The notes below the pieces were generated by a model. That model searched no databases. It was not told the origin of the DNA and was given only the letters and a program-made list of their open reading frames with translations. 64,000 nt of DNA from Aphidius gifuensis (lineage: Eukaryota; Arthropoda; Insecta; Hymenoptera; Braconidae): positions 26,686,469-26,750,468 of the forward strand of contig NC_057790.1 in NCBI RefSeq assembly GCF_014905175.1, given 5' to 3'. The position numbers and the translations under genes are program-made. Below, in pieces: positions 42,001 through 57,000 of the stretch; within the stretch, counting starts at the first letter, position 1, and each line of letters begins with the position of its first letter.

Positions 42001-45000
42001 CATTTTTTCTAATATAAATTAAATTTCAAATAAAATTTTAAATACTTAATAGTCTGGTAATTTTCAAAGGGGTGAATTAAAAGTTCATTTTAAATTAACA
42101 AAATAATGCGTAAAAGCATTTGAAATAAAATACTCAAAGCATCAAATTACTTGTAAATTACTCTGTGCATTTTTTGCAATTATCATTTATGCAATCTATA
42201 AATTAAAATAATTATTAATAATTATTTATAAAATCCTAATAATAATAAAGTATTAAAAAACATCGAAAATAATTATATAGAAATAATTTTTCCTTGCTAC
42301 AAATTAACAATAGCAATATTTAATTCAAAAATTATATTTAATTTCGAATTTCCATCAGTATTATTAATTAAAATAATTTAAATTTAATAATGAATTTTCA
42401 TCACTCTGAAATTAACACTACAGTAAAAGCAACCCGATTAATTTGAAAATCATGAAATTAAATTTTTTAAAATTATTTATTTATTTATTAATGTATAATT
42501 ATAGTTAATATTTTTTAAAATAAATAAATTGAAAAGCGTTAATTATGCTCGTTAGACAAATGGATATTGTAATTGTATGAAAATTATATTTGAAAATTAA
42601 AGCATATCTTTAGCGACAAGTATTTTCCCACTTTCACGAAAATCATGTGTGTACATCTGGGACGAGCTTAATTTCATTATATATTGGAAACTTGTGAAAG
42701 CGTACAAATTCTCACCCCCATAATTTACACGAACACACACATATATATGTATTTTCCCCTATTGAAATTCGTATTCATGATAATGATAACAAACAAACGA
42801 GGAATGACGTACTTTGTATTGTAAATATAAGTCGGCAAAACATTTATTCGTCAACAATAATGTACAGTCAATTTTCCATCAAGTTTATTAATTTACAAAT
42901 TTATTTGTTGGCTGAAAAAATTAAATTAATTATTGTTATTTTGTTGATAACAATTTTCGATATTGTTACTTGGTAAATATTTATTTTATCAAGCTAGAAA
43001 TTTTGTTTAGTAAATATTTATTCAAAAATCAAATATCAAGTTTAGAAAAAAAATTTATTGTTTGTTTATTTATTTAATTAATCTATCAATTAATTAATTT
43101 ATTTAATACTTTGTTTGTTTATTTATCATTTTTTAGTTGTTAATAAATTATTCGTTTATTTTTTTTATTTTTTTTTTTTACTTTATTAGGTTGTAGCCGC
43201 GCTTTTGCCGCGGTTTTTTCGTAGCTGAAGACTTGTATCTATACATGGCTCAAAAAAAAATATTTCTAAACAAAATTTTCATGAAATTATGATTTTATAA
43301 TTTAAACAATACTTAGATATTGTTATCCTTAAAGTTTCGTAAATTAAATTCAATTATTTTTATTTTTTTTTGCAATTTTATATGTTTGGGCAAATTGAGG
43401 AAATTCCATAATGTGAAGGTTTTTTCGATTTCAAAAAAAAAATATTTCTAAACAAAAATTTAACAAAATTATGCTTTTAGTAATTAGATAATATCTGAAT
43501 ATTACTATCCTGAAAATTTTGAAATTTAATTTCAATTATTTATATTTTATTTTGCAATTTTAAATTGTCCGTGACTTGCAGACAAAATTCATCATTTTTC
43601 GCAGCAGCTTATACTTGTTAAAAAAAAATATTTCTAAATAAAATTTTCATGAAATTATGCTTTTGTTGTTTAAACAACACTTAATTATAACTACGCTAAA
43701 AATTTTAAAATTTAATTTTGATTATTTATATTTTTTTTTTAAATTATTAGCTAAAAAAAATTCAGTAAATTAAATTTTATATTAATTTTAAAATCAAACA
43801 AACTAAAATTTCAACAATATACATTTAAATTAAAAACAAATAAATTTGAACTTTATTATTTAAATATCAGATCAAAAAATAAAATTTATTCTTGTTATTT
43901 TTTTACAACTTTTAATTGCTCAAGTTTCAGTGGATTAATTTAAACATCAAGCTTAATTAAAATAATTGAATTGAAAATTACAGCTGAGTCGACTATGCTT
44001 GTGTGGTAACTGACCACAATTTTTTTTTTTCAATATGCAAACTTATCTCAACTTAGTTTTACAAAATTTCATATACTTAATCAACTTGCATCATTTCATC
44101 AATCGATTTGATAAAATATAATTTTTTTTCTTCAATATTTTATCAATGATTTATCAATTCTCGTCATTGCACAAATAAATTATTACATTACATTCCGAGT
44201 ACTTGAAAATTTCCATATTTTTTCTCATGATATTTATAAAATTATTATTTATTTTTGTTAATTTTTCATCGGTGATATTTTTAAATTTAATGAAATATCC
44301 ATGAGTCGAGACGTGCCTGGCAAACTGCCACGTAATCTCAACTCATTTGACATTTTTTTTTATTTTTATCTGTATCTTTATTCCTGTGAAAAGAAATTGT
44401 TATAAAAAAAATAAAATAATATAACCAAAAATTATATGAGAAGAAAAAAAAAAGAAATATAAAACGTAAAGTTGTATCTGTGTCGATTTTAGCAAGACAT
44501 TTATATGTTGGCCGAAAAAAAAAAAAGAAAAAATAGTAATCTATAAAAGTGCCTGTGATATAGCTTTGAACGTGCTGGGATTTTTTTTTTTTTATATAAA
44601 TGTTTAGAGTCCAGCTTGTCTCACGTACACACACAACACTGGACTTTTTGAAAAGAAAAAAAATTGTGTTGATGAGTTGATGGTAGCAGATATCTCTCTG
44701 GTTTTTAGGTGAATGAGAAAAAGAAAAACAATTACCACTGGACTATACCGGAAGCTGAGAAAAGTAATAGCCAGATGTATCATTTCTGTCCATTTATTTC
44801 TCATTCATTTCTCAGCTCTTTATATTGTTTTCTTTTAAATCCATTGTTGCTCTTTTTTTTACACTGTAAATTATCATTGTTATTGTTTATATGATGAATA
44901 TATATATACCTTGAGTTTAAATTGAGACAGAGAGTATTGAATTACTTGATCCTTGTGTTGATAACTCTGCGAGATTTATTAAATAATTTCGATTAAATAT

Positions 45001-48000
45001 CACAGGAAGTTGTTAAAGTTCAATGAAATATAATAAATAATATATATATTTAAATTAATTAATTAATTTAAATTGGGGGAAGGGTAAATATAATGCTAGT
45101 TATATTATGGAAAAAAAAAAAAGTAAATCTAAATAAATTTAATAATCTAATAATTTTTAAAAATATTAAATTAAATTTTTCGATGTCAAAGTAACGTGAA
45201 AAATCGTACTAAATAAAAATACAAAAAAAAAAATTAAATAAATTAATACAAAGATAAATTAATTAATTAATATAAATAAAAAAAAAAAAAAAGAAAATAA
45301 TAAAAAATAAAAATATAAGAATTTTTAAATTTAACACAACATCATGTTTTGAATTTTAGATGAAAAAAAAAAAAAAGGAAAAAAAATGAATAAATAAAAA
45401 AATTAATGTTTTTGTTACATTTTTTATAGCTAAATATCCTATAAATCATTTGACCATTGACTATGTTCATCCAGCACGTTGTAAAATAATTTATCAAGAC
45501 TGAATTTTAACAAAAAAAAAAAATGAAAAATAAAAACTTTGTAATTTACGAAAAAATAAATGAAAATTTTAATTAATCAATTACTTTTATAAATTATACA
45601 TTCCGAATGAGATAAAAAAAAAAAAATAATAATTAATCATGACCCTATTACTTTAAGTTTGGTTTATCAATAATTATATTTCATAGAAAAAAATTATTAA
45701 TATAAAGTCGTTGAAGTAATGTAAATAATTGAAGCAATAAAATTAATTTAAAAAAATAATTTATTCAATTTATGTCTTTGACGAATGCCGAATGATTAAA
45801 TAATTAATTTTTGTTACAGCCATGTCACGACTTGAGTGATTTTCGAGGTGAACAATGTGCATCCTTTGACAATGTACCTTACAGTGGACAATTGTTAAAA
45901 TGGTATCCTTACTATGATTCAACAAGACCATGCTCTTTGATTTGTCGTGGAATACAGACATACAGATCTTTAGCATCATCGTTAAGTTCACTTCGTCCAA
46001 TGCAACGTTTAATACTCATTGCAAATGAAACAGCCAACAAAATTGATGGTGGACTAACAAGTGGTTCTTTGATTGATAATAACGATGAAGATCTTGATTC
46101 AGATGAAACAATTGTCGTTCAACTTGCTGAAAAAGTTATTGATGGTACCAAATGTAATAATGATCCAGATAGTTTTGATGTTTGTATTGGTGGTAATTGC
46201 ATGGTAAGTTATCATCACGTACAATTTATTTTTTATTATTTAAATTTAAAATTAACAACAATTGTCGTAATTAAGAAACTTAATTTTATCAAATTTAACA
46301 CAATAGCTAATTTTAACGTTGATTTTCATAAAGTTTTAAGGCAAAACTTTGTTATTCAAAGAAATTTTAAAATTTATATTCAAAACATTTTGTCGTTATT
46401 AGTTATTTTAATTTGTTGGTACTAATGATAATTGTTAAAATTATTATTTTATCATATTTAAATATTTTATATACTTGTTTTAGATTATTTTGAATATTTA
46501 AATTATATTTTTCATATTATTTCTTCTGTTAGTTGGTAAATGTAATTATTGGAGTTTAACTGAGGTCGATGAACTGAAAATTATTTTGAATTATTAAACT
46601 AACGAATAACAGTTTTGGGTTCAACGTCTGTCTCGACAAATGTCATTCTTCAGAAATCTATACTCGTTGTATGAAAAAATAATATTTAAAAAAAATTAAA
46701 AGCTCTTATTTCTAGTATTTTTTCTTTTTTTTGCTCTGATTTCTTTTAATGATTTTTAAAGATAATGAGAATAATTGAGAAATAACTTTTGATGGGATGA
46801 AATTGTATTATCATTTAGCCATAAAATTTTCACATTTATTTTTTTTAATATTTGTTAATTCAACATGTTAAAAAATATTAAATAACGGATTGATATATTT
46901 TTCAAAATGTTAATTCAAAATTATTATCAAAAAATTAATTTAACATTTTTTTTTGAATCCTTATTATTGAATATTTTTCAATTTTTAAATTTTAATATTT
47001 TAGCTAAATGTTAAATTAACATGTCAAAAAAAATGTCAATCTATTTTGTCATTTGAAAAATGTTAAATTTAAATAATTAAAAAATAATCAATTTACACTT
47101 TTATAATTAATTTTCTATTTAACAATAAATATGAATTTATTTATTTTAAATTATTTATCAAATTATAAAATATATTTCATTTTTAAATATTCACAAATTT
47201 TTGTTTGTTAAAATTTCAAAGTTTTTATGTAAATTTAAATTTATTATTTCATCACAATTACTCAATATATTCTTGTATTAAAATAATTCAATTTTAAACA
47301 CACTTTAATATTATTTTTCTCGATTGATTCTTCATCATTTATCAATTTTTAAATTCTCATATTTTGCCAAACCGTTCAATACACTTATTTCGACATTTAA
47401 AAAAATGTTTAATTGAACATTTTCATTCCCTCCCTATAAGAACGCCTTTTTTAAAAAAATAATTATCTGATTGTATCGTATTTGTGTTATCATGTTGATT
47501 GAAGGGTGCGATGGATAAAAAAAAAGATGAATCTCTCCATCGTGTACTATTCGAAAAGTTGTTTGAAAATGTCGTTGATGTTTGGGATTTTTCTCACACT
47601 CACTTTCATCTTATTCATTTTTCATATATTTTTATTCATACTGTCGTCAAGCCTCGGTGTTTTACCAAGCACCACACAAGACTTCCCCGCTTTTATTTTT
47701 TTTTCTTTATTTTTCCATTTTTTTAACCCACGTCAATCCCATTTCTTCTCCACTACATGCACACACATGCAACGATAAAAACTCTCGATATTTTTTTCTA
47801 TCCCTCATGTATAAAGCTTTCATAAATTTTTTTTTTTTTTTCTTCTTCTTCCACTTGTGTTATACGCCCTCCAACATATTGCAACAATTTTTTTTTCTAC
47901 TAATAATTTTATTTTCTATCTATTTTCATATTTATTTAATAATTTTCTTTTTTTTTTTCATGTTTATTCTCGTCCAAAGTAACACCGAATAATATTTTTT

Positions 48001-51000
48001 TATATAATTTTTTTTTTTTTGCATTAAGCCCTTGATCAAGACAAGACAATAATAAGTGAAAATCATTTGAAAAAAGTGATTAGATATTTTTTATATCGTG
48101 TCAATAGTATAAAATTTTATGAAAATATATATTTTCTTGACTTTATTTTTATTTTATTTTTGCTTTTAAAGTTAAGTTTATATTCATGTATATTCCTCAG
48201 TGAGTTGACTATTCGTGATCCCTCGTTTACCATGGACTATCTTAGCTGAAGCTTTAACATTTCAGACTTCAAGATAAGGAATGAATAATGCAACCAAAAG
48301 CTCTGTGTCCTCTCCAACACTGTTGTCTGAATCACAAATCAGCCTTGATTCTGTCTTTATTCCTCTCACTCTCCTGTCTCTCTCTTTATTTCTCTCAATG
48401 AATGACAAGTTACCTTGATCAACGTCAAACCCTTTATAATCATTATTTTTCTTTTTTTTTTTTTGTATATATTATATATTTCTAAGGGTCGAGTAAACTT
48501 CAATTCACGAAAAAAATAAAAAAAAAAAATTCATTTATTTGATGAATATTTAAATTGGTTAAAAAATTATTTAAAATTATTTTTTTTAATATTTTTTTTT
48601 ACTATTCTATTAGACAGTGTTTAAAATAATATTTAAACAATATTTTTTTAATTTTAATTTTTAAATTTTTATCGTTTTTTTGTGATGGATAATTTTCATT
48701 TTTATTTGTTAATTTTAAGCGAAGACAAGTGAATTTTTCATTTAAAAATTATTCAAATTAAACTAAAAATAAAATGATAATAAATTTAAAAAAATAAATT
48801 GATTAAATCTATTTTATAGATTGATTTTATTATGATTTTATTATTGCTTAGCATCAAATCATCAAGTCATCATGTGAATAGTCAATTTGATCTCATAAAA
48901 TTAAATAGAAAATACAAGAAACTTTTGTGATAAAATAAATTGATAATGTTTGTTATTATTTAATTAATAAAATTAATATTTAATTTTGTTTTTTAGAAAG
49001 TTGGATGTGATGAAAAAGTTGGAAGTAACAAGACATTTGATTCATGTGGTATTTGTGGTGGAAATAGTACGTCATGTCAACGAAAATATGCTTGGACACT
49101 TGCAACAATATCAGCATGTTCAAAATCATGTGGAGGTGGTGAGTTAAATATTAAATATTAAATAGCAGAATGTATTTTTAAATTTGACCTTAAAAAAACA
49201 ATAAATATATCTAAAAATATCAAAGTGTGATTGAAAATTATTTGACCTTTTGATATGTCAATAAAAAATCAACAAATTACTGTTTAATTAATTAAAAAAA
49301 TCAAGAAAACAAATCAATTGTTTGACCTAATTATTGTTTTATTTATAAAATTGTCGTTTGATATTTTTAGATCATTTTAATGATGTGTCTGGTATATTTA
49401 AAATGATAATTTTGGTTTTTAATTTTTCTTTTGTCTAGGCATGAAGATGACTATGGCAATTTGCCAATCTACACATGGCGAAATGGTCGTGGAAGATGTT
49501 AATTGTGATGCTAAAGAAAAACCGATGGAAACACTTTTGCCATGTAACACGCATGACTGCGAAACCAAGTATGTATTTTATCAAGTCTCGTAAAACAACT
49601 TGAAATGTTTTTTTTGGAAATTTAATTTTTCCATTTTTTTAAATTTTCTTTGTGCATTTTAGATATTTTAATTTATTTATATATATTTCTGTTGTACACT
49701 GAAAGAAGAAAATTTAATGAATCATTGAATTTAAATATATTTTTTTGTCATTTTACTGGGATAATAAATTTTTTACACATTGTAAAATGTTTAAATAATG
49801 GAAATGTTGAAATTTGTTTTTGCTAGAATGTTGAATTAACATTTGCATAAAATGCTGAACTAAAATAAATGTTGAACTGAATAAAATGGAACTAACCGAA
49901 AAGAAAAAAGATGTTCAAACTTTAATGGAAAATTAATATTTAAAATTTGTTAATTCAACATGTTAAAAAATATTAAATAACGGATTGATATATTTTTCAA
50001 AATTTCAATTCAAAATTATTATCAAAAATTAATTTAACATTTTTTTTTGAATTCTTATTATTGAATATTTTTCAATTTTTAAATTTTAATATTTTAGCTA
50101 AATGTTAAATTAACATGTCGAAAAAAATGTCAATCTGTTTTGTCATTTGAAAAATGTTAAATTTAAATAATTATAAAATAATCAATTTACACTTTTATAA
50201 TTAATTTTCTATTTAACAATAAATATGAATTTATTTATTTTAAATTATTTATCAAATTATAAAATATATTTCATTTTTAAATATTCACAAATTTTTGTTT
50301 GTTAAAATTTCAAAGTTTTTATGTAAATTTAAATTTATTATTTCATCACAATTACTCAATATATTCTTGTATTAAAATTATTAAATTTTAAACACACTTT
50401 AATATTATTTTCCTCGATTGATTCTTCAACATTAATCAATTTTTAAATTCTCATATTTTGCCTAAATATTCCATATCAACATCTCGACTCATTTCGCCAT
50501 TCGAAAAATATTAAAATTTCTACATTTTTTTATTTCTATTTACAAAAATGTTATGTGGCTTGAAATTTCTTTTTATACTTTAAAATATAAAATAGCATAA
50601 AATAGTTTCAAATATATATAGTCATTCAGAATGTGAAAAATTATTTCCAGCAAAATGAAAAAAATAAAAAATTCAACAATATAAGAAAACAAGAAAAAAA
50701 AAAAAAAGCTTTATAGTTGCAATGCATACTAGTTCTTTCATCTCATTTTGAAGGGCCATTAGACAAAAAAAAAAAAAAAAAAAAAAATGACTTGCGGTTG
50801 TTCTTTTTAACATGTAATATATATTTTCTTTTTTTATTTTTTCATTTCACTTTATTTTTGTTTTTTTGAAAACTCAGAGAAACACTCGGTCGTCATTTTG
50901 TAAACTCAACTTTCCAATAAATGAGTCTTTTGATGTTGACAATCTCTTCTTCACACTCAAACATTTTCAATGTGAAATTGTAACAAAAAAAAAAAAAATG

Positions 51001-54000
51001 GTATATACATTTTACAATTGTGACAGTTTATTTTGTATTCTTTTATTTCGAATATCGAACTCACTGACCCTTTGATATTCGAAATAATATTTTTCTTTAA
51101 ATTTTACTACTTTCGAAAATCTAGTAATTTAGAATTAAATTATTAACTTTTATATTTTTTAATTTTGAATAATCAAATTGCCATTATTTTAAATAAATAA
51201 TTATAATTTTTTTTTAAATACAAAAATGAAATATTTGACCTAAATTTATTATCGCAATTTTATAAATGTTATTTCGATCAAAATAAAAAGCGTCACTTGG
51301 ATACGACAATTTTTTTTAATAATTATTTTTAGATGCAATTTAATTTTAATAACAGTAAAAGTCTTGTTTTATTTTATTGCAAGGTAGAATAATATTTTTT
51401 ATAATTATTTTTGTTTGTATTTCAGATGGTTGACTAGTGAATGGGGTAAATGTAGTGCAACATGTGGTGGTGGAGTTAAAACAAGATCGGTTTTTTGTAC
51501 CGAAGAATATGCAAATAAAACAACCAAGGTATATATTTTAAAATTTCTATCAATTAAATTTTAGAATGTTGTTTATATTGAAAAATTGATTGATGTATAT
51601 TTTTTGTGTTTTAATTACAAATTAGCTACCGGATCGAAGATGCATTGCCAGTCGTAGGCCGAGAAATCAAAAAAATTGTAACATAATATCTTGTCCAATG
51701 TGGGAAACTAGTGAATGGAGTCAGGTAAGATAATTTTATTATTAACTTATCAACAAGTATATTGTTTTTACTATTACTAGTGGAAAAATTTAATATTAAA
51801 CATTTTTTAAATGTCGAAATAAGTGAACATTTAGGCAAAATATGAGAATTTAAAAATTGATAAATGTTGAAGAATCAATCGAGGAAATTAATATTAAAGT
51901 GTGTTTAAAATTGAATAATTTTAATACAAGAATATATTGAGTAATTGTGATGAAATAATAAATTGAAATTTATATAAAAACTTTGAAATTTTAACAAACA
52001 AAAATTTGTGAATATTTAAAAATGAAATATATTTTATAATTTGATAAATAATTTAAAATAAATAAATTCATATTTATTGTTAAATAGAAAATTAATTATA
52101 AAAGTGTAAATTGATTATTTTTTAATTATTTAAATTTAACATTTTTCAAATGACAAAATAGATTCACATTTTGTTTGACATATTAATTTAACATTTAGCT
52201 AAAATATGAAAATTTAAAAATTGAAAAATATTCAATAATAAGGATTCAAAAAAAAATGTTAAATTAATTTTTGATAATAATTTTGAATTGAAATTTTGAG
52301 AAATATATCAACTGGTTATTCAATATTTTTTAACATGTTGAATTAACAAATTTTAAATATTAATTTTCCATTAAAGTTTAAACAATTTTTTTTCTTCTTC
52401 GTGAATGAACACTTTATATTTCTTTTAATGTAAATTTCTATTTTCTCCCCAAATTATTTATTAATTCAACTGTCAAAATGTCACTCAAATTCCAGATATT
52501 TTCGTCTCTCATTTTCTTCTCTCCCAGCTCCAGGTCAATATTAGCAATTCATTAAAAAACTACGATAATTTCGTTTTAATTGATATGATATATAAATAAA
52601 ACAGAACAAAAGGTCAAGGTTTTAATTTAAAAACATTTTTAAAAAATTGAATTTAAAAAATATTCGATGCTATATAGTATCATCGTGGTAATAAAAATAG
52701 TATGCATCGATATTAAAAGTCAATATGATTTATGATAAAACATCACAGCCAGTGATATTTATCAACCCTTTTCAATAATATAATAAAAAAAAAAACATAT
52801 CAAGTTGAAAAATTAAATTCTATAAACACAAACTCAAACGTCATCCCTCCAATTAAAATATAACTTGATTCATTAAATTACCATTCTTTTTTTGTTCATC
52901 AATAAACTTTACAAAGAAAACCTTAAAATAAATGAAAAAAAAAAATAATTTATTTATAAAAGTGTAATTTAAAATACAAATTTATATATCTTGATTATTT
53001 TTATTTTATTTTTTTATTCAAAAACAATATAAAAGTTTGAATAAAGTAATTTAATTTAAAAATAGTTTTAATTATTTTTTTTTAAAATTGAATAAATCAA
53101 TGACTTTTATTTTTCGTATATATAGTGTTCAGCAACATGCGGATTTGCAACAAGAACAAGAACAATTGAATGCAGAGATGGTGAAGGAAGATTATCATCT
53201 GATTGTGATCCAACTGAACGACCAGGCAACGAACAAGAGTGCAAAACCAGCACTTGTCCAGGATGTAAGTTTTTTTTAATTAAATAAAATTTATTTTCTC
53301 TTCATTTATCCATTAACTTTGTTAATTGAAATTTCAATAATACTATTATTGCAGTTTCTGGTGATAAATTTGATCCAACAATCCAATCCTCAGAATCACC
53401 ACCAACACCAGAAAAATTAATTGCCGAAGAAATGCCTTCAAAACCAACGTAAGTTAAATATAAAAAAAAAAAAAAATTACAATTTCTAAATTCTCATTTA
53501 TAAATAAAAATAAAAATTTATTTATCAATTAGTTATTTATTAATTTAAATAATTAAATTATAAAATTATTTTTTACAATTTTTCGAATTTCTTTTTCGAA
53601 TTTTTCAAGTTTTTTTTCGAATTTTTAAAGTTTTTTTTCGAATTTCGATCAAATAATTTCGAATTATTTAAATAAAAACAAATAATTACAAAATAAATTT
53701 ATAAATTAATTTGATTTTTGCAAAATATATTTATTAATTAATTTTTAAAAATTAAATTATCAAAAATTTCAAAAAATTAATAATTAATTTTTGTTTTTTT
53801 TTGTTTTCATTAATTTAAAATTAGATTTATCGTTGATAATTGGTCAACATGCAGTGCAACATGTGGTGAGGGTATACGTCATCGTGATGTACACTGTAAA
53901 ATATTTCTCGAATTTAGTAGAACAATGGCAAAATTACCAGATCATCAATGTGCTGGTACAAAACCACAAGCAACTGAACGTTGTATGCTTAGACAATGTG

Positions 54001-57000
54001 AACAAGATGAAAATAATTATTCATATGGTATTGATACTGTTCGTGATAGCGGCTATGAAGATACAAATTTAATGGATTCATATAAATTATCTGGTCTAAG
54101 TGGTGCTGGTGCTGGTGGTGATTACGACAGTGGTGTTAAAGTTGCACCAGGTAGTTCTGGACAAACAACATATTCATGGAAAGAAGGTGGCTACAGTGCA
54201 TGCTCAGCATCATGTCTTGGAGGTAAATTTTTTTTTTAATTATATTAATTAACATTGTCGTAAAACTTTTAATATTATTAAACTATTTTTTTTTTTTCCT
54301 TTTGTATAATCAAAGTTGTGTTATTATATTTTAATTAATTAATAAAAAATATACAAGTTGAATAATCCTTGTTTGTGTTTAAGTTAATTTGTAAATATTT
54401 TAGTTAATTAATTTAATTATAAAAAAGATTTTTAATTTTCATAACAGGTGTTCAGGATTTGATAATTAATTGTGTCAGTGATGATACTGGTAAAACTGTT
54501 ATACCATTACTTTGTACTGCTGAAACAAAACCAGAATCGAGAGTTAGAACTTGCAATGATCATGCTTGTCCACCAAGGTAATATTTTGAAAATTTATTTT
54601 TAAATTTTTATTTATTTAATAATACAATAAAGCCATATTTTTTATTTATCAATTATTAAATAATTTATTTTTATTTTTCAAATTATGATTTTATTAATTT
54701 TAAAAATTTTGTAAAAATTTTAATTATTTATTTTTTAATTTTATGAAATTTATCATTTAAAATATTCTTGTATATTTTTTCTAAAATTTAATTATAAAAT
54801 TATATTTATTGATTTTTATATAGTTGATAATTTTGAATATATATTAAATTTATTTTTAAATATTTATTTATTTAAAAAATTCAACAAAACACTGTGCTAA
54901 ATTGATAAAAGTTTTTTTTTTTTTTTCTCTATAATTTATTAATTATTTCTATCGACAATTATTGATTTTTTTTTTTCATTTTCTTATATTTATTGAGTGC
55001 TTTTTGAAAGTTAAATTAATATAAATAAATTTATTGTTTAAATATATTTAAATCAATTAATAAAATGAATTTTAATTTATTAAATTTTCAATTTTTTTTT
55101 CAGATGGAATTATAGTGATTTTGGTGCATGCAATAGTGAATGTGGTATTGGTATGCAAACAAGAGACGTCACTTGCATTCATGAAGTTGCAAGGGGACCA
55201 GGTAACACGGTTGTTGTATCAAGCCACATGTGTCCAACACCAGCACCAGTAGACAGACAGCATTGCAATGTGTGGGATTGTCCACCTAAATGGCAGCCTG
55301 GTGAATGGAGCAAGGTAAAAATTATTAATTTATCTTAAACATAACTATCCAATTAACTTTTATTATTATTTGTATTTTAATATTTTAATATTTTAGTGTT
55401 CAAAAAGTTGTGGTAATGGTGTTAAAAGACGTGAAGTTGTTTGTGAACAAATAATGGCACAAGGACACAGACAAAATGTTGCTGATCGTGAATGTCAAGG
55501 ACCAAAACCACCAGCTGATAAACCATGCAACACAAGATCATGTCATGAAAATGGAAATTCAAATAGTCATTCAATAATATCAAGTGAAAATTCAACATAC
55601 ATACAAAAAGATCCAGAAAATAAAGTTGAATTAAAAATTGGAATGACTGCAACAGTATTTCAAGGAATAACATCAATCAAAATTCGTTGTCCAGTTAAAA
55701 AATTCCACAAGTTTGTATTTAATTTTTGAAAAATATTTTCATCTACTTTATTAATTAATTTTCCCATTTATTTTATTTTCCATAGAGCACAAATTACATG
55801 GACAAAAGACAGAGCAGAAATACGTAAATCGAAAAAATACAAAATTAATAAAAAAGGAACATTGAGAATAATTGACATTCAATTCACGGATGCTGGAGTT
55901 TATGGCTGCATTGGTAAATCATTTTTTATTTTTCATTTATTTTTTTAAATTAATTATCTATTTTTGGGTCTATCTTGTTTTTCATTTGATTTTATTTTTC
56001 TATTGATTTTTTATCGATGAAAATGTTGAAAATTTGAGGAATAAAATGTGCATTTAATTAAAGACTTTTTTTTATTTTATAAAAATATTTATAGTTGAAG
56101 TAATGATGGTGGGTTTAATAGGTGAAATTTAATATTACCTTTCAGCTGGTCAAGCACACTCTGAAACTCATTTAACAGTGAAGCATCGTACGAGAGATCA
56201 AATGAGCAGTGAAGAAATATTAAGATCTGGTAATAATGTTCAACATCGTCATGATGTTAACCTAGACTCTGGTTCACCAAGTTCCGGTGAAAATTTACAA
56301 ATTGATAGAGCTGGTATGATTTTTTAATTGAATTTTATACATGAAAATTTTAATTATTTTACTTTGATAATGTTTAATAATTTAAATTATATTAGCACCA
56401 GCATATCAGGGTACATTTGCACTTGGAAATGATGATTTGAGTCATGAATCACGTCCGGAAATTCAATTATCTGGTAAGACAACTAAAAAACCACGTAATA
56501 AAAAATTACGTCCACGACCGAGTCCTTCATCAGCAGACTCAACATCAAATGGAGAATATCCAGTCACATCAATTCATAAGGTAAATATTTTTTAATAATT
56601 AACATTTTTCAATGATAAAATATGCATGAATTTAATCAGCTTCACTCAATTTTAATTTCAAAAATAATTTAAATTTTCTATCTGTGATTTTACTTGATAA
56701 TTAATTGACTGTTTTTCTCCTGTTTTTTTCTTGCAATTTTTACTAACATTAATGGCCTGGCTGGTTTGGTGATGGGATATATTTATTATAAATAAAAAAT
56801 AAATAACCAGTCTGGCTATCAGGAATCAGTGGAATCCACTGCAGCCTCCAGTGGTTCTCGTCTTATGCCACATTTTACCCAACTAATAACAGCCTTGAAG
56901 GTGAAATTTAATATCAAATTACTGATTGATCATTTGCTTTGTAACAACTTTGCTTTTTTTTCATAACAAATAAACTCGTCGCCTTTCTAGTAAACGTGAA

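Larger units (their letters stand above)
32430..45819 (+). other. ADAMTSL intron 4 (13.4 kb)
   Basis: Separates TSR1 from its own last cysteine. It holds D element 1, E repeat 2, D element 2, the second ~185-bp array and the 3'-flank copy. The remainder is AT-rich with no exon found. Confidence 0.75.

Noticed and set aside
44338..44894. Small open frames on both strands before the 3'-flank copy
   Set aside because: Poly-Lys/Phe strings from A/T tracts, with no domain or splice support.
47499..47992. Overlapping Phe/Ser-rich open frames
   Set aside because: They arise from a pyrimidine-rich intron tract; three frames are open at once, as expected for low-complexity DNA.
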